DNA from: Fibrobacter sp. UWT2
Lineage (GTDB): Bacteria > Fibrobacterota > Fibrobacteria > Fibrobacterales > Fibrobacteraceae
DNA: 64,000 nucleotides
Reading direction: 5' to 3'
Assembly: GCF_900142545.1 (NCBI RefSeq)
Contig: NZ_FRBF01000004.1
Coordinates: 186,001-250,000 of the forward strand
The notes under the pieces are model-generated. The model was not told where the DNA came from and made no database searches. It saw only the letters and a list, made by a program, of their open reading frames with translations. The first letter of the stretch is position 1. Each line of letters starts with the position of its first letter. A program made the position numbers and the translations under genes. Of the stretch, positions 8,991 through 16,720 are shown piece after piece.

Positions 8991-9671
8991 CAGTCCGCTT
9001 TTGTCTTGAGGATTGAATATCAGTACGAATTCGCCTTTGGGCGGGTGAGCCTTGAAATGAGCCGAAATCTCGGAGGGCGTTCCAATGAGGTGCTCTTCGA
9101 ATTTCTTAGTGAGTTCTCGCATCAGGGCAATCTTGATTTCGCCAAAGACTTGACCGATTTCTTCGACGAACTTGTCGATGTTGTGGGGACTGGCGTAAAA
9201 AATCTGGGTAGCTTCTTCGTCTTTCAGCTTTTCGAGTAGGTGAATGCGTTGTGCACTCTTTTTAGGCGAAAAATACTGGAAGGTGAAATGGTCTGTCGGC
9301 ATGCCGCTTGAAACAAGTGCGGTAATCATGGCGCACGGGCCGGGAATGGCGCGCACGTCGATTCCTTCGCGGACGCATTCGCGTACCAGATTGAAAGCCG
9401 GGTCTGCAACACCGGGAGTGCCTGCGTCGCTGACCAACGCGATGTCGCCTTCATTCTTCAAGTATTCCACATACTTGGGTGTCACTTTTTCCTTGTTGAA
9501 ATCGTGATAGGCTTCCATGGGCGTATTGATGCCGAAATTGTCAAACAGCACGCGAGTGTGGCGCGTGTCTTCGGCAAGCACCAACGGGACTTCCTTTAGT
9601 ATCCGCACGGCGCGGTAGGTGATATCTTCCATGTTCCCGATGGGGGTCGCGACGATATAGAGTGTATGCAT
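8988..9671 (-). CDS. rsmI: 16S rRNA (cytidine-2'-O)-methyltransferase RsmI
   Basis: Methylates the 2'-hydroxyl of C1402 in 16S rRNA using S-adenosylmethionine. The 227-residue protein shows the family start LYIVATPIGNMEDITYRA, then LAEDTRHTRVLFDNFGI, the SDAGTPGVADPAF SAM-pocket loop, and IPGPCAMITALVSSGMPTDHF. It is shorter than E. coli RsmI (286) because the C-terminal extension is missing. Immediately upstream on the same strand is a small lipoprotein gene ending one base away, so they are probably co-transcribed. Confidence 0.95.
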   Translation of the reverse strand: MHTLYIVATPIGNMEDITYRAVRILKEVPLVLAEDTRHTRVLFDNFGINTPMEAYHDFNKEKVTPKYVEYLKNEGDIALVSDAGTPGVADPAFNLVRECVREGIDVRAIPGPCAMITALVSSGMPTDHFTFQYFSPKKSAQRIHLLEKLKDEEATQIFYASPHNIDKFVEEIGQVFGEIKIALMRELTKKFEEHLIGTPSEISAHFKAHPPKGEFVLIFNPQDKSGL

Positions 9672-9672
9672 A

Positions 9673-10251
9673 TCAGTAGTCTTGCGCTAGGTTCAAATCG
9701 GTGCTGCGACCGAGACGGGTTTCAAATTTCAGTCGTTCCAAGAGCTTGCGGTGCATTTCTTGGGAGGCGTTGTTTACCAGGTCGGAGCGCATGCGCCCGT
9801 ACCAGAATGCCTTTACGTGCTCGCTTTCTTCGAATTCGACCTTGAAGGTCAATGAGCCGTGACAGAAAATTCGGGCTTCCATGCGGTAGTGCCAGGTTTC
9901 GCTTACAGGAAGTGCGGGCCAAAAGGGAATGATGGTGGCGCCGATATTCCAGGAACTGGGCTCGTTGTCGGGAGTGACGCTTGCGTCAATGTGGGCGACT
10001 CCGCGGCAACTTTCCATGGGGTAGCTGGCGGTGTCGACGGCAAGCGAGTAAGCTCTTTGCAGGTTCGTGTCCAGGTACGCTGTGGTTCCTGCATAAGAAA
10101 TGGTAATCGGCTCGAAAAAGGGAATCGTTTTCGGGTATTCCTGCAAGTCGTATTTCGTGAGACTCGTGGAACAGCCTGCGAAAAATGCGGCTAAAACGCC
10201 TGCGCATGCCACGAATACCGATGATTTTGGTAAGGATAATTTCATCGCCAT
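9673..10251 (-). CDS. Predicted lipoprotein, unknown function
   Basis: About 192 residues. The N-terminus (MKLSLPKSS, hydrophobic VACAGVLAAFFAGC) is a lipoprotein signal with lipobox FAGC; an ATG at 10251 or 10245 could start it. The mature part has a WNIGATIIPFWPALPVSETW segment and ends in a charged helix (ASQEMHRKLLERLKF). It may be an outer-membrane-anchored periplasmic protein. I do not recognise the family. It is divergent from lpxH and followed directly by rsmI. Confidence 0.65.
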   Translation of the reverse strand: MAMKLSLPKSSVFVACAGVLAAFFAGCSTSLTKYDLQEYPKTIPFFEPITISYAGTTAYLDTNLQRAYSLAVDTASYPMESCRGVAHIDASVTPDNEPSSWNIGATIIPFWPALPVSETWHYRMEARIFCHGSLTFKVEFEESEHVKAFWYGRMRSDLVNNASQEMHRKLLERLKFETRLGRSTDLNLAQDY

Positions 10252-10253
10252 AA

Positions 10254-10296
10254 ATATAACTAATGACCAATGACTAGAGTCCAATTACTATATTCT
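10254..10296. repeat. 7-bp tandem repeat (TAATGAC / CAATGAC type)
   Basis: The 51-base divergent spacer between the lipoprotein gene and lpxH reads TAATGAC, CAATGAC, TAGAGTC, CAATTAC, TATATTC, again with period 7. Because it fills the whole spacer it must overlap both promoters. Confidence 0.6.
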
Positions 10297-10302
10297 TTTG
10301 CG

Positions 10303-11028
10303 ATGAACTTGTCTGCTTACTTTATTTCGGATGCACACCTCGGGGTAAACCCGCCGAGGGCCGTTCCCGATCGTGAAAAAGCGCTTGTCCGGTTCATTGA
10401 ATCGATCAAGGGCAAAGCTTCGCATCTGGTAATTGTGGGCGATTTGTTCGAATTTTGGTACGAATACAACGATTATGTATGTCGTAACCATTTTGATTTG
10501 TTTTTTGCTTTGCACGAACTGGTAAAATCCGGCTGTGAAGTCCATTTATTGCAAGGAAATCACGATTTTGCCTACGGAGATTTCTTCCCGAAGTCCATAG
10601 GAGCCCAAGTTCACAAGGAATTGGTGCTAGAGATCCAGGGAAAGCGTGTTTATTTCCGTCATGGCGATGGCGTGGCCAAGTCCGACTTCGGTTACCGGTT
10701 GTTCCGTCGCATTCTAGATTTTCCGCTGAACCGGTTCCTGTTCCGTCAAATTCATCCGGATTGGGGAATGGCTCTGGCCCGATTTGTGGGCCGCAGTAGC
10801 CGTAAGGCGGGGGAGTCGCGCGTCATCAAGATGGAAGAGTACCTGCAGTGGGCCAACCGTATGCTCAAAGAGACGGGCGCCGACTATTGCGTCCTAGGCC
10901 ATCATCATATTTCGGGTATCTGGAATGTGGAAAACGGCGTAGTGGCTTCTGCCGGGGACTGGATAAAAAAACTCACCTGCCTCCAGATGGATGCAGGCGA
11001 GATTAATATTCTGAATTTTGACGATTAA
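10303..11028 (+). CDS. lpxH: UDP-2,3-diacylglucosamine pyrophosphatase, LpxH-type
   Basis: Calcineurin-like phosphoesterase that cleaves UDP-2,3-diacylglucosamine to lipid X in lipid A synthesis. The 241-residue protein starts MNLSAYFISDAHLG (metal ligands Asp and His), then VGDLFEFWYEYNDYV, LLQGNHDFAYGDFF, YFRHGDGVAKSDFGYR and a late VLGHHHISG. This is the metal-ligand order of LpxH, and the DLFEFW motif is characteristic. The ATG at 10303 is chosen over an in-frame upstream start inside the repeat. Its TAA overlaps the stop of the convergent gene. Confidence 0.85.
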   Translation: MNLSAYFISDAHLGVNPPRAVPDREKALVRFIESIKGKASHLVIVGDLFEFWYEYNDYVCRNHFDLFFALHELVKSGCEVHLLQGNHDFAYGDFFPKSIGAQVHKELVLEIQGKRVYFRHGDGVAKSDFGYRLFRRILDFPLNRFLFRQIHPDWGMALARFVGRSSRKAGESRVIKMEEYLQWANRMLKETGADYCVLGHHHISGIWNVENGVVASAGDWIKKLTCLQMDAGEINILNFDD

Positions 11029-11483
11029 TCGCCGGATCCTGCGTTGTTCGCGCGGGTTTCTGTCGACTTCATCATCTTCTTGCTGGCGTTTTCACCCCAG
11101 ATCCAAGCCACAATATCGGTATTCGAGAAACGATCCCACATGTCGTCCACCCAGCACCAGTGATGGGTTTCGCCCTTTTCGTCGGTAACGGACCACTTCT
11201 CCGGAGTAGCGGAGAAGGTCATCTTGATCGGCTGCGGCTTGCTGTAATTGCCGTATCCATCATTCACGGCAGTAGTTTCCGGCGGATCGATCTCGATGGT
11301 CCAGGATTTACCTTCGGTTCGTTTGTAGATGCCGACATTGTACACTATAAGAAGGATGCCTACAATAATGGCCCCCTTGAAGTTCTTCTTGGACAAGAAG
11401 AAAATCAAGAGCATGAGCATTAAGATTGCTAAAGCACCCAGGTTATAGTGGGTCGTATAAAACAACTTGAGAATGTCGATCAT
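11025..11483 (-). CDS. Small membrane protein, unknown
   Basis: 152 residues. Two hydrophobic helices (LGALAILMLMLLIFFL and AIIVGILLIVYNVGIY) are followed by a soluble, Trp-rich part (EKWSVTDEKGETHHWCWVDDMWDRFS) and a charged tail. The family is not recognised. It lies 16 bases behind the 249-residue gene at 11500-12249, probably one operon. It is convergent with lpxH, with a four-base stop overlap. Confidence 0.65.
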   Translation of the reverse strand: MIDILKLFYTTHYNLGALAILMLMLLIFFLSKKNFKGAIIVGILLIVYNVGIYKRTEGKSWTIEIDPPETTAVNDGYGNYSKPQPIKMTFSATPEKWSVTDEKGETHHWCWVDDMWDRFSNTDIVAWIWGENASKKMMKSTETRANNAGSGD

Positions 11484-11499
11484 ATTATTCCTCGGCTAA

Positions 11500-12249
11500 T
11501 TACTTCTTGGCGCCCTTTTCGGCGGCCTTCTGTTCGGCGACCAGGGAGGCTACGCTGAAGGTAACCGTCTTGCCTTCGACCTTACATTCGGTACGGAAGC
11601 TCTGCTTGGGGAGGGCGAGTCCGTGGGAAGAGAAGGTTCCCATGAAAGAGGCGTTGGCATGACTTGCGATGGTGCGAACGTTGATGAAACCCTTGTCCTT
11701 ACTGAAGGACAGCTTGAAGACCTTCTTCGCGCGATCGTAATCGGCGATCATGGTCTTGTTCACCTGGGTGTTCACGGCGTCTCTCGTGTGACGGTCGAAA
11801 ATGATGGTTCCGCGAGAGTCAATGGAAAGCATTGTTTTGTTAGCAATGGAATTGCGGCAGGCGATCAGCTTCCACGGGCCTTTCTTCTTGGTAGAATTCC
11901 TGCTGGTGAAAATGTACTTGTTGCCTTCCTTTTCGAGTTCGTAAGGACCGGTCACAATCTTTTCGCCGATGGCGTTCAGGGCGCCATTGAAGTAGAGGAA
12001 CTTGGACTTGGTGGAGTTGACACCCACGATGAAACGGAAAGACGTTGTCTTGGCTTCTTTGGTGGGGGTGATGGCGACGCGCTTTCCGATGGGGTCTACT
12101 TCGATGTCGGCATAGGGACCGATCTCAACGATTTCACCCTTCTTGGAAGATTCCTGCTTTGCCATCTTGTCGAGTTTCATCGTCTTGATGGCCTGATCCG
12201 GAAAACGCAGAAAACCGCGAATATCCATTTTTACAATGATCGTTTCCAT
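11500..12249 (-). CDS. Conserved-looking cytoplasmic protein, unknown
   Basis: 249 residues beginning METIIVKMDIRGFLRF. AGAGGTG lies just upstream, which favours 12249 over an in-frame start at 12282. The protein has no signal peptide or membrane segment. It is basic and beta-rich, ending in an Ala/Lys helix (VAEQKAAEKGAKK). It shows repeated Ser/Thr/Lys-rich strands but no motif I can name. First gene of a pair with the small membrane protein. Confidence 0.6.
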   Translation of the reverse strand: METIIVKMDIRGFLRFPDQAIKTMKLDKMAKQESSKKGEIVEIGPYADIEVDPIGKRVAITPTKEAKTTSFRFIVGVNSTKSKFLYFNGALNAIGEKIVTGPYELEKEGNKYIFTSRNSTKKKGPWKLIACRNSIANKTMLSIDSRGTIIFDRHTRDAVNTQVNKTMIADYDRAKKVFKLSFSKDKGFINVRTIASHANASFMGTFSSHGLALPKQSFRTECKVEGKTVTFSVASLVAEQKAAEKGAKK

Positions 12250-12344
12250 AAACACCTCTTTTTGTTTATTTGTGGTTTTCAATGTAAACTAATAATTTTT
12301 TCAAATACGGGCAATACCGATAAGAAAAAAAACAACAAAATCTG

Positions 12345-12367
12345 TTCCCAAAAGGTTTTCTTGGGAA
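12345..12367 (-). terminator. Probable intrinsic terminator
   Basis: TTCCCAA and TTGGGAA form a stem just beyond the 3' end of the minus-strand gene ending at 12385. Read on the minus strand, the hairpin is followed after a short gap by a T-rich stretch (TTTTGTTGTTTTTTTTC). Confidence 0.5.
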
Positions 12368-12384
12368 TTAGAGTTTGTAAGGGT

Positions 12385-13185
12385 TTATTGGAATAAATTG
12401 CCTTTTAGAGCCGAAAAAAGCAGTTTTTGCAGGTTTTCTCCGTTGCGGAGAATCAGTTTTGCGTTTCCCAACTTGGAATATTCCAAGTAAGTACGAGCTT
12501 CAAATTGCTTTTTGTCACTGACTACAGTTGTGTTATTTTGTGCGCTTTTTAGCTTGTCTGTGGCAGCCTTGAAATTTGTTCGTATGAGGAATTTCGGGTA
12601 CAGAAAACCATACTTTTGGTGAATTGCGTCAGCGATATCCAGGATGGGATCGATTAAGATAATTTGTTCGTTTTTTGACTGCTGGTTAATGGCGGCGATT
12701 GCGCCCATGCCGCGTCCCACAAGGGCTCGCGGCCATTGGCCGTTGACTTGGGCGGCGCATTCTGCAATTTGTGCGGCGTCTTGTGCGAAGGTTTCTTCAC
12801 TGGGGGTTCCCTTGTTTTGAGCGGAACCTCGATAGTTAAATGTGACGACGCTCACACCCGGAAGCGAATCGATCTGTGCTAAAAATTGTGCAGCGTCTTC
12901 GTCGGCTTCTGGATAATAAAGTAGTGTGGGATCATTTTCGTTTCCGAGACTGAATCCGTTCAAGACAGTTCCGTCTTCCAGAGTACAAGAAAGCAGTTTC
13001 ACTTTATTCTGGATTGCCTCGTTCGCTTCTTTATGATAGATTGCTCGCGGGAATGCATTTCTGCGTTCGGTCAGTGCGAGGTAAAATACCATGCTCACAT
13101 ATATGACTGCAAGAATCCCTGCCAGGCGGAGAATGCGGAATAGGGTGTTCTTCAGAAACGAGGTGATTTTGGAACTGTGAGTCAT
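12385..13185 (-). CDS. Membrane-anchored alpha/beta-hydrolase-like protein, nucleophile missing
   Basis: 266 residues from MTHSSKITSF. One N-terminal transmembrane segment (LAGILAVIYVSMVFYLAL) is followed by an alpha/beta-hydrolase fold resembling ABHD-type proteins: VVTFNYRGSAQNKG (oxyanion strand) and LVGRGMGAIAA where GxSxG is expected. As in the gene at 6333, the serine is glycine. An Asp (LIDPILDI) is present. A longer frame up to 13332 would translate through a terminator-like hairpin, so it is not used. Function unknown; probably a scaffold or binding protein if the substitution is real. Confidence 0.6.
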   Translation of the reverse strand: MTHSSKITSFLKNTLFRILRLAGILAVIYVSMVFYLALTERRNAFPRAIYHKEANEAIQNKVKLLSCTLEDGTVLNGFSLGNENDPTLLYYPEADEDAAQFLAQIDSLPGVSVVTFNYRGSAQNKGTPSEETFAQDAAQIAECAAQVNGQWPRALVGRGMGAIAAINQQSKNEQIILIDPILDIADAIHQKYGFLYPKFLIRTNFKAATDKLKSAQNNTTVVSDKKQFEARTYLEYSKLGNAKLILRNGENLQKLLFSALKGNLFQ

Positions 13186-13220
13186 CGGGCGCAAATTTAG
13201 AAAAAAAAGAAAAAAGGGGA

Positions 13221-13263
13221 CTATAAAGAAAAAGGACTTTCGCCTGGTTCCAGACGAAAGTCC
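13221..13263 (-). terminator. Strong hairpin plus T-tract in leader of the 13185 gene
   Basis: GGACTTTCG pairs with CGAAAGTCC (13234-13242 with 13255-13263) and an inner CTGG/CCAG adds four more pairs around a two-base loop. On the minus strand the stem is followed by TTTTTCTTT, a classic terminator. No minus-strand gene lies upstream except the start region of the divergent gene at 13437, so it would stop a short leader RNA. Confidence 0.6.
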
Positions 13264-13436
13264 AAAGGATGGGATTGGGTGTTCCTTGAATATATCTAAA
13301 AAAATCGGCAAGCGTATCACTTCTTTTTTCAAAAGTGTTCACGAATTGTTCTTTTTTGCAAGATTTACGGGAATTTACAAAACTATTTTGAAAAAAGGTG
13401 TTCCCAAAAATTGACAAAAAATTTATATTTAGACTG

Positions 13437-14288
13437 ATGAACGTATACGCTTACTACAACTACCGAAAGTTCTTGCAGGACTATTACGACTACCGTAAGT
13501 CCGTGCAACGATACTTTTCTTATAGGTCCTTTGCCAAGAAGGCGGGGTATTCCTCGTCTGGCTTTTATTTGGACCTGGTCCGCGGGCGCAAGTCCCTTAC
13601 GCCCCAAATGTTGCCCAAGTTTATTGCGGCTTTAGGCCTTAACGAAAAGGAAGGCCGCTACTTCACGTTGATGGTGGACTTTACGCACGCCACCACGCCG
13701 GCTTCCAAGCAAGCCATCTTCGAGCAGATGTCCGCTCTGCTCCCGAACGCCATCAAGTCTTTGACCAAGAGCCAGCAGGAATATTATAGTAAGTGGTATT
13801 ACGTCGCCGTCCGCGAAGCTCTGTCCGTCTTGAACGTTGGCCCGAAGAATATTCAGGAACTGGCTTTGTTCCTGAACCCCCGCATCACGCTGCCGCAGGC
13901 AAAGCAGGCTATCCAGCTGCTTTTGTCGATGCAGTTGATTGAACTGGACGAAAAAGGTTTTTATCGCTCGGTGAACAAGGCTATCTTTAGCGGTTCTGAA
14001 ATCGCTCCCTTGTTTGTCCACCAGTTCCAGAAGCAGATGATGGACTTGGGCAAAGACGCCCTGGACCATTACAGCACCGAACGCAGAAATGTATCTTGTA
14101 TGACGATGAGCGTTTCTGCCGAAGGCCTGGAACGCATTATCAGCAAGATTGACTTGTTCCGCAAGGAAGTGGTCGATATCGTTCGTTCGGACGAAGGTGA
14201 AACCATGGTGTGTCAGATGAATATCCAGTTTTTCCCGCTCAGCAAGGAAAAGGTGGACCTGCCGCCAGAAACCGAGGAGGAAAAATGA
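13437..14288 (+). CDS. TIGR02147 family protein (DUF4423-type regulator)
   Basis: 283 residues starting MNVYAYYNYRKFLQDYYDYRK, the hallmark opening of the TIGR02147 family, which is expanded in Fibrobacter and Bdellovibrio relatives. The first ~90 residues look like a helix-turn-helix (RSFAKKAGYSSSGFYLDLVRGRKSL). A DUF4423-like region follows, ending MQLIELDEKGFYR...ERRNVSCMTMSVS. Members are presumed DNA-binding regulators, usually next to a lipoprotein gene. Here the stop overlaps the next start (ATGA at 14285-14288), so the two are translationally coupled. The ATG at 13437 is chosen because family N-termini begin there. Confidence 0.88.
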   Translation: MNVYAYYNYRKFLQDYYDYRKSVQRYFSYRSFAKKAGYSSSGFYLDLVRGRKSLTPQMLPKFIAALGLNEKEGRYFTLMVDFTHATTPASKQAIFEQMSALLPNAIKSLTKSQQEYYSKWYYVAVREALSVLNVGPKNIQELALFLNPRITLPQAKQAIQLLLSMQLIELDEKGFYRSVNKAIFSGSEIAPLFVHQFQKQMMDLGKDALDHYSTERRNVSCMTMSVSAEGLERIISKIDLFRKEVVDIVRSDEGETMVCQMNIQFFPLSKEKVDLPPETEEEK

Positions 14289-15688
14289 GCAAGAAGTTTT
14301 CTTTGCTAGCATGCCTAGCCTCGTTTGCGGTTGCCTTTATCGCTTGCAGTAACGAAAAGGTTGCCGGCACCGTGACCGATACGGGTAACACGGTTACCGC
14401 CGAAACACAGGTGACGGGTGTCGTTCTCCGTGTAGACGGAACTCCGGCTTCCGATGCGATGGTCCGTATGGCCCGTATGGCCGTTTACGATTCCGTGCTG
14501 CATCTTCCTGAACAAATCGAAGTGCTGACGGACTCTGCCGGTGTATATGCATTTGATTCGGCTCTGTCCGACACGTTCCAACTTGCCGTTATCGATACGT
14601 CTGCCGTGGAAGTGTTCTTCTTGCCGCGTACGACCTTGCAGGCCAAGGCCTACGATAGCATTAAGCTTGCCAAGGCTGCCGTGGTTTCGAGCGTGCTCTA
14701 TTTTGAAGAAGTCGAAGATTCCGCCGTGTCGGTGGGCGGTCACTTTATGACCTGCCTGTCGGGTACGCCTTTCTGCGAAGATGTCTTTGCTGCGGATAGT
14801 TTCTATATGCTGGTTCCGGCAGGCAACTGGAATATGGAAATCTTCCCGGGTGATTCCATGATGGTGGCCCGTATGCAGTCTCTCGGCTTTGACGACAGCC
14901 TGATTTACCGCAGCTTGAGCCTGGAACGTATTTACGAAGGCGATACGGTGAGCCCGGGTCCGATCGTGTGGAGCACGACGGCTAAGGCAGATACACTGAT
15001 CAAGGAATCCGAAAAAGAGACGAAGAATGTCGCCCGCATTTCGGGAACGGTGCTTTGCAAGGGCGATAAGCCTTGCGCCGATGTCGAAGTGATGACGATT
15101 CGCGATATTTATGGATTCGAATTCGTGGAAGGCGATTCACTTGAATTTTTGGCACAGACCAAGACCGATAGTTCTGGACGCTGGTGGCTGCCTGTTCCCG
15201 ATTCCTTGCCGTCGGATTCGTTCCGTTTTGAATTCCGCAGAGTGCAGGACGGCGAAAAGACTTTGGTCGGCGTATCCAGCTACCTGACCAAGAAGGATAT
15301 CGAAGGCCTGAAGGATACCTTGGACATCGGTAAGTCTAGCTTGGCGAAGGCATCGTCTTTGTTGAGCGGTGTGAAACTGGTGGTTGACCGCGAAGACACG
15401 ACCCAGTCGAACAACTGCATGGTGAACAGCGTGGTGGTGGGTATCAAGGGTACCTCGCATTTTGTGCGTGACATGACCTGCTACATGATGGTCATGGATG
15501 GTCTGCCTGCCGGTGAACAGCAGGTGGTGCTCTACTCTGGCGACCCGAAGGTGATGGCGAAATTGCGTCAGTCGGCAACTCCGACGCAGTTCTATGTGAC
15601 ATTTACGCCCGTGTCGCTCCCCGAAGGTAACACTTTGGAGCAGCAGTGGATGACTTACACCCCGCCTAATCAAAATATTTTCAAATAA
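14285..15688 (+). CDS. Lipoprotein with carboxypeptidase-regulatory-like repeats
   Basis: 467 residues from MSKKFSLLACL; lipobox FIAC places the lipid cysteine at about residue 21. The mature protein holds two regions like carboxypeptidase regulatory (CarboxypepD_reg) beta-sandwiches, near residues 40-110 (TGVVLRVDGTPASDAMVRM...DSAGVYAF) and 245-320 (SGTVLCKGDKPCADVEVMT...DSSGRWWLP). Such domains are structural or ligand-binding surface modules. It pairs with a TIGR02147 regulator by a four-base overlap. The upstream in-frame start at 14210 lies inside the regulator gene and is rejected. Confidence 0.8.
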   Translation: MSKKFSLLACLASFAVAFIACSNEKVAGTVTDTGNTVTAETQVTGVVLRVDGTPASDAMVRMARMAVYDSVLHLPEQIEVLTDSAGVYAFDSALSDTFQLAVIDTSAVEVFFLPRTTLQAKAYDSIKLAKAAVVSSVLYFEEVEDSAVSVGGHFMTCLSGTPFCEDVFAADSFYMLVPAGNWNMEIFPGDSMMVARMQSLGFDDSLIYRSLSLERIYEGDTVSPGPIVWSTTAKADTLIKESEKETKNVARISGTVLCKGDKPCADVEVMTIRDIYGFEFVEGDSLEFLAQTKTDSSGRWWLPVPDSLPSDSFRFEFRRVQDGEKTLVGVSSYLTKKDIEGLKDTLDIGKSSLAKASSLLSGVKLVVDREDTTQSNNCMVNSVVVGIKGTSHFVRDMTCYMMVMDGLPAGEQQVVLYSGDPKVMAKLRQSATPTQFYVTFTPVSLPEGNTLEQQWMTYTPPNQNIFK

Positions 15689-15732
15689 CCCCTTGCCGAA
15701 GTGAATTTCTTTTACTAACTTTGGGGGCGCAT

Positions 15733-15803
15733 TGAGCTATGGTGTAATGGTAGCACAACAGATTCTGACTCTGTTTGTCTAGGTTCGAATCCTGGTAGCT
15801 CAA
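15733..15803 (+). tRNA. tRNA-Gln (anticodon CTG)
   Basis: The acceptor stem TGAGCTA pairs with TAGCTCA. The anticodon stem ACAGA/TCTGT encloses the loop TTCTGAC with anticodon CTG. The T-arm has GGTTCGAATCC. The 3' CCA is not encoded. It is followed directly by an intrinsic terminator. Confidence 0.95.
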
Positions 15804-15809
15804 CGAATA

Positions 15810-15847
15810 ACTCTTTGCTCGTACCCCTGAGCAGAGAGTTTTTTTTT
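15810..15847 (+). terminator. Intrinsic terminator after tRNA-Gln
   Basis: ACTCT and TGCTC pair with GAGCA and AGAGT around a short loop, and nine Ts follow. It sits seven bases after the tRNA. Confidence 0.85.
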
Positions 15848-15850
15848 AAG

Positions 15851-15903
15851 TTCATTAACCACGAATCACTGTCTACTTCCAACTTCCTATTGTCTACTAT
15901 ATA
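15851..15903. repeat. 7-bp tandem repeat (TCTACTT / CCAACTT type)
   Basis: Consecutive 7-mers ACCACGA, ATCACTG, TCTACTT, CCAACTT, CCTATTG, TCTACTA run between the tRNA-Gln terminator and the start of the methyltransferase gene. Same family as at 8.9 and 53.3 kb. Confidence 0.75.
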
Positions 15904-15913
15904 TATTTATTCT

Positions 15914-16675
15914 ATGGAATTTTTCGATTACTACGAGAAGCTTTTTGGCGAACGTTGGCCAACCTTGCTGGAATCCCTGAAAGGCGAGGGCTGCGCGACG
16001 GAACTGCGTTTTGGCGATGGCTTGGAACCGTATTTTTTGGATGAAGCATCTGTGTTCGCGGCAAAAGCGCTGGGTGTGGAACCTGGTGACGATGTGCTGG
16101 ACATGTGTGCGGCTCCCGGCGGAAAGACTCTCGTAATCGCCTCGATGCTTAAAGGTGAAGGCTCTTTGCAGAGTAACGACCGCTCGCCGGATCGCCGCTT
16201 GAGGCTCCAACGCGTGATTGAAAATTCCTTGCCCGAAAGCTGGCGTTCCGTTATCAAGGTGACGGGTTACGACGGCATGAAGTTTGGGCTCCATAAAAAG
16301 GAGTGCTTTGACAAGATCCTGCTGGATGCACCCTGTTCTTCGGATAGGCATGTGCTGAATTCGCCTGCGCATTTGGAAGTTTGGTCTGCGAAGCGCGTTA
16401 AAAGGCTTTCGGTGGAGCAGGGCGCCCTTTTGGCCTCGGCGGTAGACGCCCTTAAGCCGGGAGGAACCGTTGTCTATGGCACTTGTGCGCTGTCGCCGAT
16501 GGAAAACGACGATGTTGTCAAGAAAATTTTGAAGAAGCGCCCCGCCATGCGTTTCGAAAAAATCGAGGAGCTGTTGCCCGGCGCTGACCGCACCGAATTT
16601 GGCGTGCATATTCTGCCGGACCGTTCCAATGGCCGCGGCCCCATTTACTGCGCTAAGCTCGTGAAAGAAAAATAG
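15914..16675 (+). CDS. RNA m5C methyltransferase (RsmB/NSUN type)
   Basis: 253 residues. SAM-dependent cytosine-C5 methyltransferase for rRNA or tRNA. The SAM-binding motif is DVLDMCAAPGGKT, the motif IV cysteine lies in LDAPCSSDRH and the motif VI catalytic cysteine in YGTCALSPMEND. The PUA or NusB-like RNA-binding domains of RsmF and RsmB are absent, so it is a catalytic-core-only form like NSUN4. The exact target cannot be told. The start at 15914 excludes translation of the heptamer repeat. Follows tRNA-Gln, but a terminator separates them. Confidence 0.85.
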   Translation: MEFFDYYEKLFGERWPTLLESLKGEGCATELRFGDGLEPYFLDEASVFAAKALGVEPGDDVLDMCAAPGGKTLVIASMLKGEGSLQSNDRSPDRRLRLQRVIENSLPESWRSVIKVTGYDGMKFGLHKKECFDKILLDAPCSSDRHVLNSPAHLEVWSAKRVKRLSVEQGALLASAVDALKPGGTVVYGTCALSPMENDDVVKKILKKRPAMRFEKIEELLPGADRTEFGVHILPDRSNGRGPIYCAKLVKEK

Positions 16676-16681
16676 CGAGCC

Positions 16682-16706
16682 AAAACGACTTTTAGTCGAT
16701 TTTTTA
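16682..16706 (+). terminator. Short intrinsic terminator
   Basis: CGACT, a TTT loop and AGTCG are followed by ATTTTTT, ten bases after the methyltransferase stop and just before the PEGA gene. Confidence 0.6.
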
Positions 16707-16720
16707 TTTATCTTTACAAT

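Noticed and set aside
13186-13332. Upstream extension of the hydrolase-like gene at 12385
   Set aside because: The extra 49 codons read through a strong hairpin, while the ATG at 13185 starts a normal membrane-anchor segment.
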